This document shows positions 1 through 11,639 of a DNA stretch of 64,000 nucleotides, piece by piece; position 1 is the first letter of the stretch; every line of letters begins with the position of its first letter. The translations under genes and the position numbers were made by a program. Source of the DNA: Euryodendron excelsum. Lineage: Eukaryota > Streptophyta > Magnoliopsida > Ericales > Pentaphylacaceae. The notes under the pieces are model-generated. The model was not told the origin of the DNA and ran no database searches. It worked only from the letters and a program-made list of their open reading frames with translations. The stretch covers positions 515,001-579,000 of the forward strand of contig CM065382.1 in NCBI GenBank assembly GCA_033060915.1, given 5' to 3'.

Positions 1-707
1 CCACGTCCCCGTATAGGGATTGATGATACCCCTTTGAGGAAGCTTATAAGTTTTGATTATGTCAAACCCTGCAGGTGGATTATGAATTCGACATATCAAA
101 TAAGTTAAGTAGAATGTCTCAAGGAATTAAATAAGTCTATTAAATTTAAATGTCAGTAATTTCATTTAATAGACAGGTATCTGTAATCTTAATGTGTGGA
201 GATAAATAGACATTTAATAATATGGAGCTCGAAATATAATTTCTAGTATAACAGGGAGTGCAATTATAATTCGTTAGTGGTATAAATTATAATTTACGTA
301 AATAAAGATTAATCCTGGTTGGATTAAGAGTCCTTATTTGCGTAGGAAGCCCTAGTTATACTAATCCTATGGTCCCTGTTGTAGCCTATATATATACGCG
401 CTCTAAGAGCTGTTAGGGTTACACTCTGCACATAATTGAGAGATACACGTTTTTATGAGGAAGAGAAACCCTAGCAGCGGCGAGCCCATTCTCTGTAGAG
501 CAAGGCGTGTACGAGGAATACAACAGAAGTTCGAAGGTTGAGTTCGAGCGGTTGCTTTGTGTTTAGTGCTGATTCTTGTTATTCGGGATCAAACCAAAGA
601 GATCTCGAAGGTATGATTCTAATCACGTAGATTAGGCTATGCTAATCAAATTAAAAAATTTTGGTAGTATGCGTATACACTATAGTCAGGTCGTGAGAAA
701 TTCCACA
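1..707 (+). mobile_element. LTR-like 3' end of a retroelement, inserted in the neighbouring reverse transcriptase
   Basis: This AT-rich block has LTR-like architecture: a TATA-like run near 388-397, a presumed transcribed leader, and an end in ...TTCCACA at 707. Reverse transcriptase homology of the minus-strand gypsy fragment stops exactly at 708, so 707/708 is read as an insertion junction. No coding sequence is visible. The left end lies outside the window, so a target-site duplication (candidate GTCCT at 708-712) cannot be tested. The style is reminiscent of Copia LTRs, but that is a guess. Confidence 0.45.
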
Positions 708-1565
708 GTCCTTAACATCTTCGATAGTATCCTACTAATCCTAGAAAACTTCGAATTTCAGTAATAGTAGAAGGTTTCTTCCAATCCACTATTGCTTCTA
801 TTTTTGTAGGGTCTACTGATATTCCTTCTTTAGACACTACATGTCCTAAGAATTTCACCGCTTTTATCCAAAAGTTACATTTACCTTGCTTGGCATAAAG
901 TCAATGTTTCCTTAAAATTTGCAAAGTTATCCTCAAGTGTTCCTTGTGGGTTTGCTCGTCTGGAGAATATATAAGAATATCATCAATAAAGACAATTACA
1001 AAACGGTCTAACTGATCTCGAAATACTCTGTTCATCATGTCCATGAAGGTAGCAGGTGCATTTATCAACCCAAAAGGAATCACCACAAATTCAAAATGTT
1101 CATATCGGGTTCTAAAGGCGGTTTTGGAAATGTCAGACTCTTTTATTCTCAACTGATGATATCCTGACCTCAAATCAATCTTAGAAAAGTATGTTGCTCC
1201 TCTGAGCTGATCGAACAAATCATCAATTCTCGGAAGAGGATACCTATTCTTAATAGTCACCTTATTTAACTGCCGGTAATTTACATATAATAGGAAAGTT
1301 CCATCTTTCTTTTTTACAAATAACACCGGTGCTCCCCAAGGTGAAGTGCTAGGGCAAATATTCCCTTTTTCCAATAATTCATCCAACTGCACCTTTAATT
1401 CCTTGAGTTCTGCAGGTGCCATCCTATAAGGCGCAATGGATATGGGAGCTATTCCAGGGTGTAATTCAATGACAAATTCTATTTCTCGGTTTGGGGGTAA
1501 TCCAGGTTAGTCTTTTGGGAATACATCTGAAAATTTATCTACCACCGGTTCGCTTTTGCCTTGGT
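708..1565 (-). pseudogene. Ty3/gypsy (chromovirus-like) reverse transcriptase fragment
   Basis: On the minus strand this encodes the N-terminal and central part of a gypsy reverse transcriptase. The longest open stretch is 901-1422 (173 aa). Recognisable blocks are [19 protein letters not shown] at the start, [15 protein letters not shown], the fingers/palm [26 protein letters not shown] and the catalytic FIDDILIYS box, where F-I-D-D is the usual gypsy form of YxDD. Reading continues in another frame to about 716 ([12 protein letters not shown]...[18 protein letters not shown]). A stop at about 1508 and an apparent 2-nt deletion after GYYRR break the frame, and an LTR-like insertion removes the rest of pol. 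It belongs to the same element as the LTR at 2494-4907. It is a dead copy. Confidence 0.85.
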
Positions 1566-1852
1566 TTGAGTTTCCCTTTCTTCTTTCAACATACTAAAGA
1601 AATAACATCCTTCTGCCAACTTTTGTCGTTCACGGAGAGTTACCCTAGGTTGTATCATAGTTATATCTTTTTCCTCAAGAAAATGCACCTTATAAACAAT
1701 AAGTATATAAGTGCAGTGCTAGATGACAAAATAACATAGTACTGGTCGATCTTTTCCTCCTTTCTATAGTGGTCAAAATAGGGAAGAACATATATAACTT
1801 ACAAACTATTATCAACATACATAAGTCATACATAGTATTTTAGGTTTTCCTA

Positions 1853-2095
1853 TTACACATCCTCGTCTGGGTCTTCCTCACTTTCCGACACGTCTATAAC
1901 TGGGGTGGTAGGCACTACTGGAGTGGGGTTAGTCATTGGCTCCTCAGGTGTTAAAGGATTATATTCAGGTGATGGTGGGTGGTTTCCAGGAGGTGGTGCT
2001 GTAGGCGAGGCATTCTGTTGTCCCTGGGCAGTGGGGGGAGGCAAGGGTGGATAAGGCTGTCCCTGTCCTCTTGCAAATAGTAATTCTCCTGACAA
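1853..2095 (-). other. Proline-rich ORF in the gag region of the minus-strand gypsy element
   Basis: This 80-aa proline-rich open stretch ends in an acidic tail (SESEEDPDEDV). It lies between the reverse transcriptase and the primer-binding site, where gag would be. A further readable minus-strand stretch runs from about 2370 to 2100, interrupted by a stop. I do not recognise a gag capsid domain or a zinc knuckle here. Only about 0.9 kb separates the LTR from the RT, so most of gag and protease appears to have been deleted or replaced. Confidence 0.3.
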
Positions 2096-2477
2096 CTACA
2101 TACTAAGTATCAGTTGCTGGTACTCGCCAGGGTTCTTCACGATCTCAGAAACCTCTTGAGCTACTCCTTTCAAAGATGTCACTCGATGGTGTACTATAGA
2201 ATCTTGCAACGTTCTAGGAAGATCCCCCCATCTCTAGGCGACCCTCAAAATCTCAACACGAAGGAACGTCCTAGCCTGATCATATGTCACAGCCCTACGA
2301 TTAGCTCTCATTTCACTCTCCACTTCTAACTGGTGCATAACTATATCATCCCACTCAGATAAATTCATCTGCACCCAAAGAGTTAAAGTTAGCACTCAAT
2401 TAACAATTTATAACTTATGGATTTTGACAAGTAGTAATATTAGCTTTCCTAAAAAGGCCTAAAAGACCTAAAACTGT

Positions 2478-2489
2478 GCTCTGATTCCA
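2478..2489 (-). other. Primer-binding site (initiator tRNA-Met type)
   Basis: On the minus strand the sequence is TGGAATCAGAGC, four bases inside the LTR edge at 2494. It matches the plant tRNA-iMet primer-binding site TGGTATCAGAGC with one mismatch. This fixes the orientation of the element (5' LTR at 4907 to 2494, internal region running leftwards). Confidence 0.75.
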
Positions 2490-2493
2490 ACTT

Positions 2494-4907
2494 TGTCAAG
2501 ACCCATTTTTATCATTTAGATCGGGACAAGGGGGTTTATAAGATAAAGATACATCACTACATTCTATTAAAAAGATCCATACATCCTCAAAACATTATAG
2601 GTCTAGTAGAGGTCCATAACTTTATTTTTTATGTACAACCCAAGTTAAATGTTAAGAAAATATCAACTGAACTGGGGGTTCATTCATAATAATTTCTTTG
2701 AGACCCAGTCGAGTTTCATTTTCTTGAAAATGTTCCCATAAAATAGGTGTGAGTTGTGAAGCCCAGTAGAAATACCGTAATTCTATAAAACACAAGTTTA
2801 AGATGCAGTTAAGCTATGGCATGCATATGTACCCGTTTCTTTTTATCATCATTAGGATCCCGCAGATATATCTTGCTTGGGGCATCATCAAGCCCAGTGA
2901 GCCTACCCTTGACACTCCTTTCTCTTCAACTTTAGTGGGGGCTCACCTATGATCATCTAGCCCATACCAAGTTAGTGAGTACTGATTTGTGGTAGCCCCG
3001 ATACTAGTTGATCAGTAGTCACCCATGATCTCAACCTGGGGTTCTTTCGTTTATCCGGTTATGCCTCCCTTATTTTTCCCCAGTGATGCAATCACACAAG
3101 AAATGTATGTTGTACAACGTGCAATAAAATAATAAAAGATATACGTTAAGCCTAATACCAGTATTAAGGAACATGTCATATGAATTAAAATAAGCATGTA
3201 TCATAGAGAATGCATGGTTTCCTACCCTGTCAGTTTCTTTGTGCAGAAGATTCATGCCAGTTCTTCACGTATTTTCTGTTCATGTTACCATAAGTTAGAT
3301 ATCTATTTTTCATATAATTTACATATATTTTACTATCAAGTTAGGTTGTTAGAAGTGTGTTAAAATAGTTAGAATCTTGGGTGGTACACGTCTTTGGGTC
3401 GGAACAAAATTTCCCGGTAACTTGGAATAGAAGTTATTCTGTAATTTTTTCTCGGGGTAGCTAGGAAGACTAATCTCCTATATGTAGATCCCTTATATTT
3501 TTAGGGATTTTCTGAAAAAATTCCAGAATATTCCATTATCTCTTGTATTTTCTATGAATTTTCATGCCAAAAACCGTAATAAATTCATGAAAATTCATAG
3601 AAAAGTCGTTAGGGCCTGAAATTTTGAGGGTAGCATATTCAGATATTTGTAGTGTAGCCATAAAAATGTCAGAGCCTGCCCATGTGAGACGCGCCCTCAC
3701 GCGCCACTAGTCGCGCGTGGGGGAGGAAGGCATAGCCTTCTTTTTCCTCTCGCCGCGACTGGTCGCAATGCAGCTCCCTTTTCCGGCAAGTTCCTGGGTT
3801 TTTCAGCCATGCATGAGAGCCTCAGGTGTTGGCAAGGTCATGGGCTTCATGCTCATGGTCCGGGCTTGACCCACGGTGGCCGGAGGTGGCCGAACGGAGC
3901 CCAAAATGGCGGCTGCATGGCAGAACCCTAGCGGGTCAGACCTGAAACTGCCATTTTGGCTACCTTCCCCTCATTTTTAGCCCTTGGTCCCTTCTTGACT
4001 TTTGTTCCTGACCCTAAGAGGAGTCAACCCCAAGTGGTGCGACCGGCAAAGGTGGCCGGTGGCCGGAATTATGCCCCTGTTCAGATTTTTCGGTAAGAAC
4101 TTGCTCTAGGAGCTAGGCATGGCTAGTACAGAGGCAAAGGGCCTCTCTAGGTACCCATGGGTGTCCTTGAGAAACTCCATGGCAGTTGTAGTAGCTTCCC
4201 AGCCCCTATCTTCACTGTCACAACAAAAAAAAAAACGTGAACTCTCTTTTTTTCTTTCTCTTTTTCTACGGTTTTTCCCTAGGTTTTAGGCCCTGGTAAT
4301 CTTCCCCAAGCTGGGTTTGACATGAAAGAGGGGAAAGGAGAGGAGTTCTCACCTGGGTTTATGGCTAAGGGGCCCGATTTTTCTACTTCTTCTTCCCTTT
4401 TTTTCTTTCGATTTTTCTTTGTATTTTGGTTTCGATTTTTCTCCGCCAACCTCAATAGATATTGTAACATAATGTATTACATGTATACGTAGCTTGTGAC
4501 AGGTGTGTAAGCCATGTGTTGGTGTGCATGGTGTGCGTAGTGTAATTCTATTTCCAATACAAATAGCTAAAGTCGGTTCGGTAATTTTTTTTTTTATTGA
4601 AATTTGATTTGGTTTGTATAATATGTCAAGGTAATAGTTGGTTATGGTTGATGAATGGGCGGTGCCACTTCTATTGCATGGTTTTGGTCAAGTAATGATT
4701 TTAATGGACTTGGGTTTATATTTAAACTGATGGAACCTTGAACCGGTGGGTTCTGAACCGAGTTTGTTTCCATTTGCTATTGCATAAATGTAATAAATTA
4801 CATGTGTTCCTAAATATATTTATTACCTCAAATATTTATTCTAGTAAAATTACTGTGGGTGTAGCAATGAATAATTCTAAAGTCACCAGAATTTTCGAGG
4901 TGTTACA
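2494..4907 (-). repeat. 5' LTR of minus-strand gypsy element (about 2.4 kb)
   Basis: In minus sense the LTR starts TGTAACACC at 4907 and ends CTTGACA at 2494, giving TG...CA ends and 2414 bp, a length typical of plant Tekay/Del-type chromoviruses. It is followed by a primer-binding site at 2478-2489. Its outer edge at 4908 directly abuts RNase H coding sequence of a plus-strand Tat element, so this element sits inside the Tat element. Small ORFs inside (for example 3070-3255 and 4279-4470) show no recognisable domain. Confidence 0.75.
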
Positions 4908-5640
4908 GTCCAGAAGCCGGTTTATTACACGAGCAGAGCCCTGAGGGCCGCAGAAGAGCGATATCCCAGAATTGAGCTACTGGCCCTCGCCCTCGTGACT
5001 TCAACATGGAGGCTGAGGCCGTACTTTCAGGCTCGCACCATAGTCGTTTTGACTGACCAGCCATTGAAGAGGATACTTCACAAACCAGAGACCTCGGACA
5101 GGCTTGTTAAATGGTCTATAGAACTCAGCCAGTTCGACATTCACTATCGACGAAGACTGACAATCAAAGGTTAGGCTGTGGCGAACTTCATCGCTTAGTT
5201 CACCCACCCAACAAACCACCCTAATGCCAACCCTAACCAGCCACAATGGATACTCAATGTTGGCGGCTCCTCCACCGACACATCTAATGGCGCTGGGGTT
5301 GTTTTGGCCACCCCTGAATGACAAAAACTAGAGTACGCTGTCAGATTCAAATTCTCAGCGTCCAACAACAAAGCCGAGTACGACGCTTTATTAGCCGGAC
5401 TCGGAATGACTGGGCAAATGGGGGCAGAGCATATCCTGGTATGTAGCGATTTTTAACTTGTAATTGAACATGTCCAAGATGATTATGAGGTCAGAGGAGA
5501 AAAAATGCAAAAGTACTGCCAAATGGCAAATAACCTAACCAAGAGGTTCTTCACTGTACTATTAGAGAAAATGCCCAGACTACAAAATGAAAAGGCAGAT
5601 CAACTGGTCAAAATAGCCTTATCTTAGGAAGAAAACCTAG
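4908..5640 (+). pseudogene. Tat-lineage gypsy pol: RNase H followed by a second (archaeal-type) RNase H
   Basis: Translation from 4909 gives the end of the first RNase H (QKPVYYTSRALRAAEERYP..., VVLTDQPLKRILHKPE, LVKWSIELSQFDIHY). After a short linker, from about 5245, comes a second RNase H-like domain: PQWILNVGGSSTDTSNGAG..., FSASNNKAEYDALLAGL, ILVCSDF, ending near ADQLVKIALS. A second, archaeal-type RNase H between RNH and integrase is a known hallmark of the plant Tat lineage. Several in-frame stops (for example near 5173, 5197 and 5454) make this a pseudogene. The upstream reverse transcriptase is displaced by the nested gypsy LTR ending at 4907. Confidence 0.85.
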
Positions 5641-6840
5641 GAGTCCCTATGAAAGTGTTAGATTCGCCAAGCATTCAGAGCTTGGAGATACACCAGGTGG
5701 AATAGGAAGTTGAGTGGGCAACACCAATCAGAACTTATTTGGAGCAAGGGGCCTTGCCAGAGGACTGGACTGAAGCCAGAAGAATCCAATACAGAGCCAG
5801 CAGATACACCCTGATGAACGGGACACTGTATAAGAGAGGGCACGCCCTGCCTTGGCTCACATGTGTAGGAAAAATAGACACTGATTATGTTATGAGAAAG
5901 GTGCACGAAGGGGTATGTGGCAACCACTCAGGCGGGCAGGCCTTAGCCAAGAATATACTCAGAACAGGCTATTATTGGCCTACCATGGAAAAGGATGCCC
6001 AAGACTTCGTAAGAAGATCTGACAAGTGTCAAAGATTTTCCAACATCCCAAGACAACCACCCCAGGAATTGACACCCATCGAAAGCCCTTGGCCATTTGC
6101 CCAATGGGGAATCGACATTGTAGGACCTTTACCTTTGGGAAAAGGCCAAACTAAATTTACAATGGTGGCAGTAGACTAGTTTACCAAGTGGGCCGAGGTT
6201 GAGGCTGTTGCCACCATCCCCGAACAGAGGATGAAGAGCTTCATATAGAAAAACATCATCTGCAGATTCGGAATCCCTAAATTGGTCATCACGGACAATA
6301 GGAAACAATTCAAGGGTGGCCAGTTTGGACAGATATGCTCAAACCTCCAAATCAACCATCATTTCTCGTCTCTAGAGTACCTCCAAGCCAATGGCCAGGT
6401 AGAAGTCACTAACAGAACCATGTTCAACATCATCAAGGCCAAGCTGGAAAAGGTGAAGGGCTTATGGGTTGAAGAGTTTCCCAACATTTTGTGGGCCTAC
6501 CGAATAACTGAAAAGGTAGCAACGAGGCACACCCCCATCTCGTTAACATTCGGATCGGAAGCAATCATCCCAATAGAGATAGGTCTGCACAGCCCCAGGG
6601 TCAAACACTATGAATCAGAGGCTAACAACGAAGCCCTAGAGGTAAGCCTAAATCTACTTGAAGAAAGAAGGTTGCAAGCAACCATGGAAGTAGCAGCATA
6701 CCAGTAGAGGATGCGCAGATACCACGACACCAGGGTACATTCAAGGCAAGGGACCTGGTCCTCAAGAAAGTCAACCAATCCACCAAGAGGCTTAGTGACA
6801 GCAAATTTGGGCTAAACTGTGAAGGGCCTTACAAAGTGAA
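5641..6840 (+). pseudogene. Tat-lineage gypsy integrase (degenerate)
   Basis: This continues pol on the plus strand. The longest open pieces are 5739-6179 and 6282-6707. Visible parts are the zinc-binding HHCC region (HEGVCGNHSGG, ILRTGYYWPTM, then RRSDKCQRF with the first Cys changed to Ser) and the catalytic core (GIDIVGPLPLGKGQTKF, VITDNRKQFKGGQF, EYLQANGQVEVTNR, covering the D, D and E positions). The C-terminal part includes TPISLTFGSEAIIP. In-frame stops near 6177, 6247 and 6704 and the lost Cys mean it cannot encode a working integrase. It is followed by the hairpin repeat array of the same element. Confidence 0.88.
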
Positions 6841-7016
6841 GGGATTTTCTCGAAAGGGGACCTAATGGTTGACAAGACCGGACAACAGGGACCTACCCAA
6901 CCCCTGGCATGCTGAGCACTTAAGGAAGTATTATGTATGATGTAATTCACCTTTATTAATGAAGTACGTAGTCATCAAAAGCTCCAAATGATCCAGTCTA
7001 CTAGCATGGCTCATGA

Positions 7017-7830
7017 AGAACAAGGTTACTAAGCCCAACTGGTCAATCCACGAGACTGACCAGATAAGCTGAAAGGCCGTAAGGCTACTAAGCTCAACTA
7101 TTTAGTCTACGAGACTGACTAGACAAGCCGAAAGACCACAAGGCTACCAAGCCTAACTAGTCAGTCTCTACTAAGCTCAACTAGTCAGTCCACGAGACTG
7201 ACTAGACAAGCCGAAAGACCATAAGGTTACCAAGCCTAATTGGTCAGTCCACGAGACTGACCAGACTAGTCGAAAGGCCACAAGGCTACCAAGCCCAACT
7301 GGTCAGTCCACGAGACTGGCCAGACAAGCCGGAAGGCCATAAGGCTACCAAGCCCAACTGGTCAATCCACGAGACTAATTAGACTAGCTGAAAGGCCACA
7401 AGGCTACCAAGCCTAACTGGTCAGTCCACGAGATTGACCAATCAAGCCGAAAGGCTACAAGGCTAGTAAGCCCAATTAGTCAGTTGACGAGATTGACTAG
7501 ATCAGTTGAAAGGCCACAAGGCTATTAAGCCTAACTGGTCAGTCCACGAGACTGACCAGACCAGCCGAAAGGCCACAAGGCTACTAAGTCCGATTGGTCA
7601 GTCCACGAGACTGACTAGATAAGCCGAAAGGCCACAAGGCTACCAAGCCCGACTGGTCAGTCCATGAGACTGACCAGACAAGCCGAAAGGTCATAAGGCT
7701 ACCAAACCTAACTGGTCAGTCCACGAGACTGACCAGACCAGTCGAAATGCTACAACCCACCAAGCCAACCTGGTCAGTCCTTTAGGCTGATCGGTCAATT
7801 CGAAAGACCCACAAAGTCACACTCCAAGCC
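7017..7830 (+). repeat. Tandem array of about 13 imperfect 59-60 bp units with hairpins
   Basis: Units begin with AAGGCTACCAAGCC-like sequence at about 7081, 7140, 7220, 7281, 7339, 7400, 7459, 7518, 7577, 7637, 7695 and 7754, so the period is 59-60 bp with one shortened unit near 7170. Most units contain an inverted repeat with arms CTGGTCAGTC and GACTGACCAG around the five-base spacer CACGA. The array lies between the integrase and the 3' LTR. Tat-lineage elements are known to carry such variable 3' untranslated tandem repeats, which can seed satellite DNA. Confidence 0.9.
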
Positions 7831-8096
7831 GTAGCTGCTCAGCTCGAACGGCAGACCAGACCAATAAAGGTAAAACCCCCAAAAAAGGTGCATAGCTAAG
7901 TGGCACGAGTACTTAATTTGCTATAATGATTCAAACAACAGACTGCTCCAACAGACCATACTCAACTCTAATATTGGAATATAAGAACGCAGAGCTCAGA
8001 AAAAGGTGAGAGGCATTTTCATTAATAGAGGGTAGATTACAAAATAAAAAATAAAAAAAAATAGTCGATTACAAAGGATTGGGGCCTTTGAAGAGC

Positions 8097-10520
8097 TCAA
8101 GATTGAGCATCATTCTCTTCCTCTACAGCAGGGGTCTGGTCTTCCCCACCAAGTGCCTGAGAGGTGGTGTCGTCCAGTAGCTTTAGAGCAGAGAAGTCCA
8201 GGTCTGGGAAAAGTTTCTTCGTTGCAACCTTGGCATCGACAAAGCCCTCCATATAAGCCTCGCCAACCTTAACCTGGAAGGCCGCCCCAGCTTTGAACTC
8301 TTCCACAGCCTTCTTATGGGTTGTCTTGAGAAGCCCCTCCAGCTCATTTATCCTCAAGGCCAAGGAGTCCTTGACGGCCTCAAAGGTTTGGGCGTTGGAG
8401 GTCAGCACCTCCACCTTCTTCTTGAGCTATGTCGCCTCATCCAAGACAACAGTTTTCTCTGCCTCAGAAGTTGCCAGGGTTTCCTCGGCATCCTTGAGTT
8501 TTTTCTCCAGCCCACTGATGTTCTCGGTCAAGGTCTCGATGACTTGACCTTTCTTGGAGCTCTTAATTGTCTTTGCCTTTAGGCTAGTGGATAAGCAAAG
8601 GGCCTTAACATGCAACTACAAAAGAACCGACAGATCATTAGAATCAACAAGTCAAAGCAAGTGCATAAAAAGAGAGATCAGTCAAAAGCCTCACCTTGAG
8701 AGCATCATGATTCATGCTCTTTGTCGGTTGGGTGTTAGTCCAATCGTTGAAGGGGACCACGTTCTCCAAGCTGATGAACTTTTGTATCCTCTCCCAAGCA
8801 GCTTGGACATCTTCCACAATGAATGGCTCACCCTGCTGACCCAAAGGTGACTAACCCGAAGGCGCTGTGGCAGTAGGCAGGGGCATACTAGCTCCAAGCC
8901 TGGAGGTCGGACTTGGAGCCTGTGAGCAACAGAAGGAGCCTTGGCCCCCTTGGGTGGGCCGACTACTGCAGGACCTTTGTCAGATGGGGGCTCAACGGTC
9001 TTGCCCCTTGAGCTGGGTCGAGGGCGCTTGTTGGGTCTCTCCCTAGCAGTTTTTGCCCTCTCTATTTCTTTAAATTTTTTCTTGGCAAAGCCCCCATGCT
9101 CCTCTTATCAAAACCCATGGTGGAGTCTTGTTTTGCAAAACACACAAAGCAAAGATCAATACACTCGCATTAAAAAATAGTTACAGTAAACATATCAGAC
9201 TCACTCATCTCAGCGTGAAGGACTTCGATGAAAGGATCTGGGCCTAAGAGGTAAGCGGCCAAACTCTCACCAGCCACAAGGTACGCCTAGTTATTGACCG
9301 GGTGCTTCCTTACCCTCGTTACCCGATCCTCCCTTAACTCATCCTCTAGCACAGGAAGGCGTGCTGAGCATAAAAAAATGGATGATGGTCAAACCACTAC
9401 CTTAAACAAAACCTAAGTATGAAAGCACGAGTGGCACATACCCTTCTTACCTGGTCTACCGCACTGCCTAGGTATGCGAGGGGTCTGGTCAGTTATATCC
9501 TCCTAGTGGACAATCTCCATACCCTCACCGTACATGAAGAAGTACTTCTCCTTCCAACACTTGTGAGATACAGGGAGACCAGATATTATGGCAGGCTGAC
9601 TATCCCGAGTTAAGAAGTAGTACTAGCCCGAGCCCTCACTTTCAGTCACTTTACAACAATAGAAGAAGTCTTCTGGGGTTAAATATTCCTCCCTATTGGT
9701 GGCAGCTTGCCACAAGACTACACAACCCACTAGTATGCGCCATAAATTATTCATGAGCTACCCTAGAGCTAGCCTAGACCTGCTTAAGACTCCCCTAATA
9801 GGAGGAGCGATGGGAAATCTCAGCTCTCCAGTTAACGCACTCTCGTACACTGTGATTTCCCCAGGGCGAGGGAAACACGCTCTGTCCTCGCTCCCAAGAA
9901 CTCTATAGCTCATAGAAGCTGGGAACTGGTAGACAGACCAGAGTTTCCTCACTTTTGGCCCTTCTAAGATGGAGGCTATGTTTCTTACCTCATAACTACA
10001 GCCTAGGGCAGGGGGCATCCTAACTCCTTCCCTAACCTTAGCCGCGGGAGCACCCTCAAAGGCGTCCATGATGGCCACTGGGTTTCTTGCCTTCTCTGGC
10101 CTCGCCTTTTGGGTAACATCCTTAATGTCTGCCCCAGAGTAATTTTCACTGAAGTCTCGTTTGGCCTAACCCTATCCAAATCCATCGAGGTGGTGCTTTC
10201 AGAACCGAATAATAGGTTGATTGGTTGGGGGTTCACGGTTTTAAGGTCCTCCATTTCACGAGGGGTCTCGAAAGTGGACTTGGAGACCTCTAAAATACCC
10301 CAATACACAGACTCGATGAAGAAGAGGCTGCCTACAAACCCTAGGGGGTATGAAGTCCTGACCCTCAATTTGTAATATCAAATGGCTTTTTGTAGGAGCC
10401 AAAACATATACCCATACACCCGAAATACCCTGACGAAGTTGGAAGAGTTGAGGGGAAGGTTTGGAATTACTTTGAGCGTTCAACAATGGCAGAAGAAGAT
10501 GAGAAAAGCCATTTGCCATG
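8097..10520 (-). pseudogene. Decayed antisense ORF of the Tat element (gypsy-associated protein family)
   Basis: On the strand opposite pol, between the repeat array and the 3' LTR, lie remnants of one long protein gene. The best piece is 9758-10078: a region around VRKLWSVYQFPASMSY, then FPRPGEITVYESALTGELRFP. It continues in another frame near 9560-9680 with YYFLTRDSQPAIISGLP and CWKEKYFFMYG. The C-terminal part (8097-8615 and 8644-8844) is alanine/glutamate-rich with coiled-coil character. This pattern matches the plant 'putative gypsy type transposon' protein family (Transposase_28, from memory) carried antisense by some Tat elements. Stops and frameshifts throughout rule out a working gene here. 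Its function is not known to me. Confidence 0.65.
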
Positions 10521-10642
10521 TAACTTGAAGGAGGTGTGCAAAATAGGGGGCCCTTTGACTAACTGCCAAGGCCTTATAGGCCCCCTCTTTCGAAATCAAT
10601 GGTTAAGATTTATCACGACTCTTGGATCGAACGACCAGCATT

Positions 10643-11390
10643 TGTAACATCCCATCAAATACGGGGACCAACCCTGCGAGGCCACATGGCATACACCCCA
10701 AGGGTCGCGTCGATTTGACAGAGATAATAATCATGACAGGTTACGGTGCCATAAATGCACCTCAGGGGCGGCGTCCCGCGACTCTTTAAAATTTCCACCA
10801 GCTGGCCCAAGCTGCCTAGGGAATTGAGGGCATCTGATAGTATAACAAGTATGACCGGTTTGCCCTTACTGGGCATACCATAGAAGTCCAGACCGTGACT
10901 CCAGACCAACCCCTAAGCTACCCTCCTGACCATATGTGTCGACAGACCTAGAAGGACAAAGCAGGGTATTAAGCACCATCATTAAGGTACCCCGAGATTC
11001 TCACCTGAAGATCAGTCCTCACGATCCCATGAGTAGGACGGTTTTGCCCTCGACTAGGAACATGGTCCATGGAGCCCAACATAGGGGGATGGTTCACTCC
11101 CACTATCCTTGGTGCGTAATTTGAGGGCACGATTAGCTCTCCCATTAATGTGTCCACGATTTAAGTCACACTCTCTACTTACATCTCTATATAAAGGACA
11201 GTTATCATCTCCAAAATAGGTATGAAAAGCATAAACTCTTGAGCATTATTATTTTGCCCATTTGTCTCTAGTCTAACTTTCGCATCAGAGTGCCCTTAAC
11301 AGGCACTACACCGGTGTTCCAAGTAGAGGGATTCATCTCTTCAACCATCTGCATTAGAGGTTGGGAAGACTGTACAAATTCACTGTTCCA
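10643..11390 (+). repeat. Probable 3' LTR of the Tat-lineage element
   Basis: The presumed start is TGTAACATCCC at 10643. A TATA-like box (CTATATAAAGGAC) sits near 11188-11200, followed by a leader with the ...GCATCAGAGTGCCC... style often seen in Tat LTRs. The right end is uncertain; ...GTTCCA at 11390 is a candidate. No other copy is in the window to confirm the limits. Confidence 0.45.
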
Positions 11391-11639
11391 TCATTTTTTA
11401 CACTAAAATTTGATTTTTTTAACTAACTCGACCCAATCTGATTATTCTATGAGTCAACTTTGAACAGTAGCCATAATATATATAGAGAGAGAGAGAGTCG
11501 CACGCGGTTGGTGTGAGAGATTTGTAAGTTTTAAGAGGAAAAGTTCATTTTTTTCTGACATTTTCTTTTAATCAGAGTCCACAACTAAAGTGTTACCAAG
11601 GTTGGTGAAACATATGTTATACCTAAAGTAAAAACTTGA

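Noticed and set aside
7017..7830. Regular repeats that could look like a CRISPR array
   Set aside because: Units are contiguous diverged copies with no unique spacers, in a plant retrotransposon 3' region.
8293..8582. Plus-strand Ser/Leu-rich ORFs
   Set aside because: Complement of the coiled-coil part of the antisense ORF.
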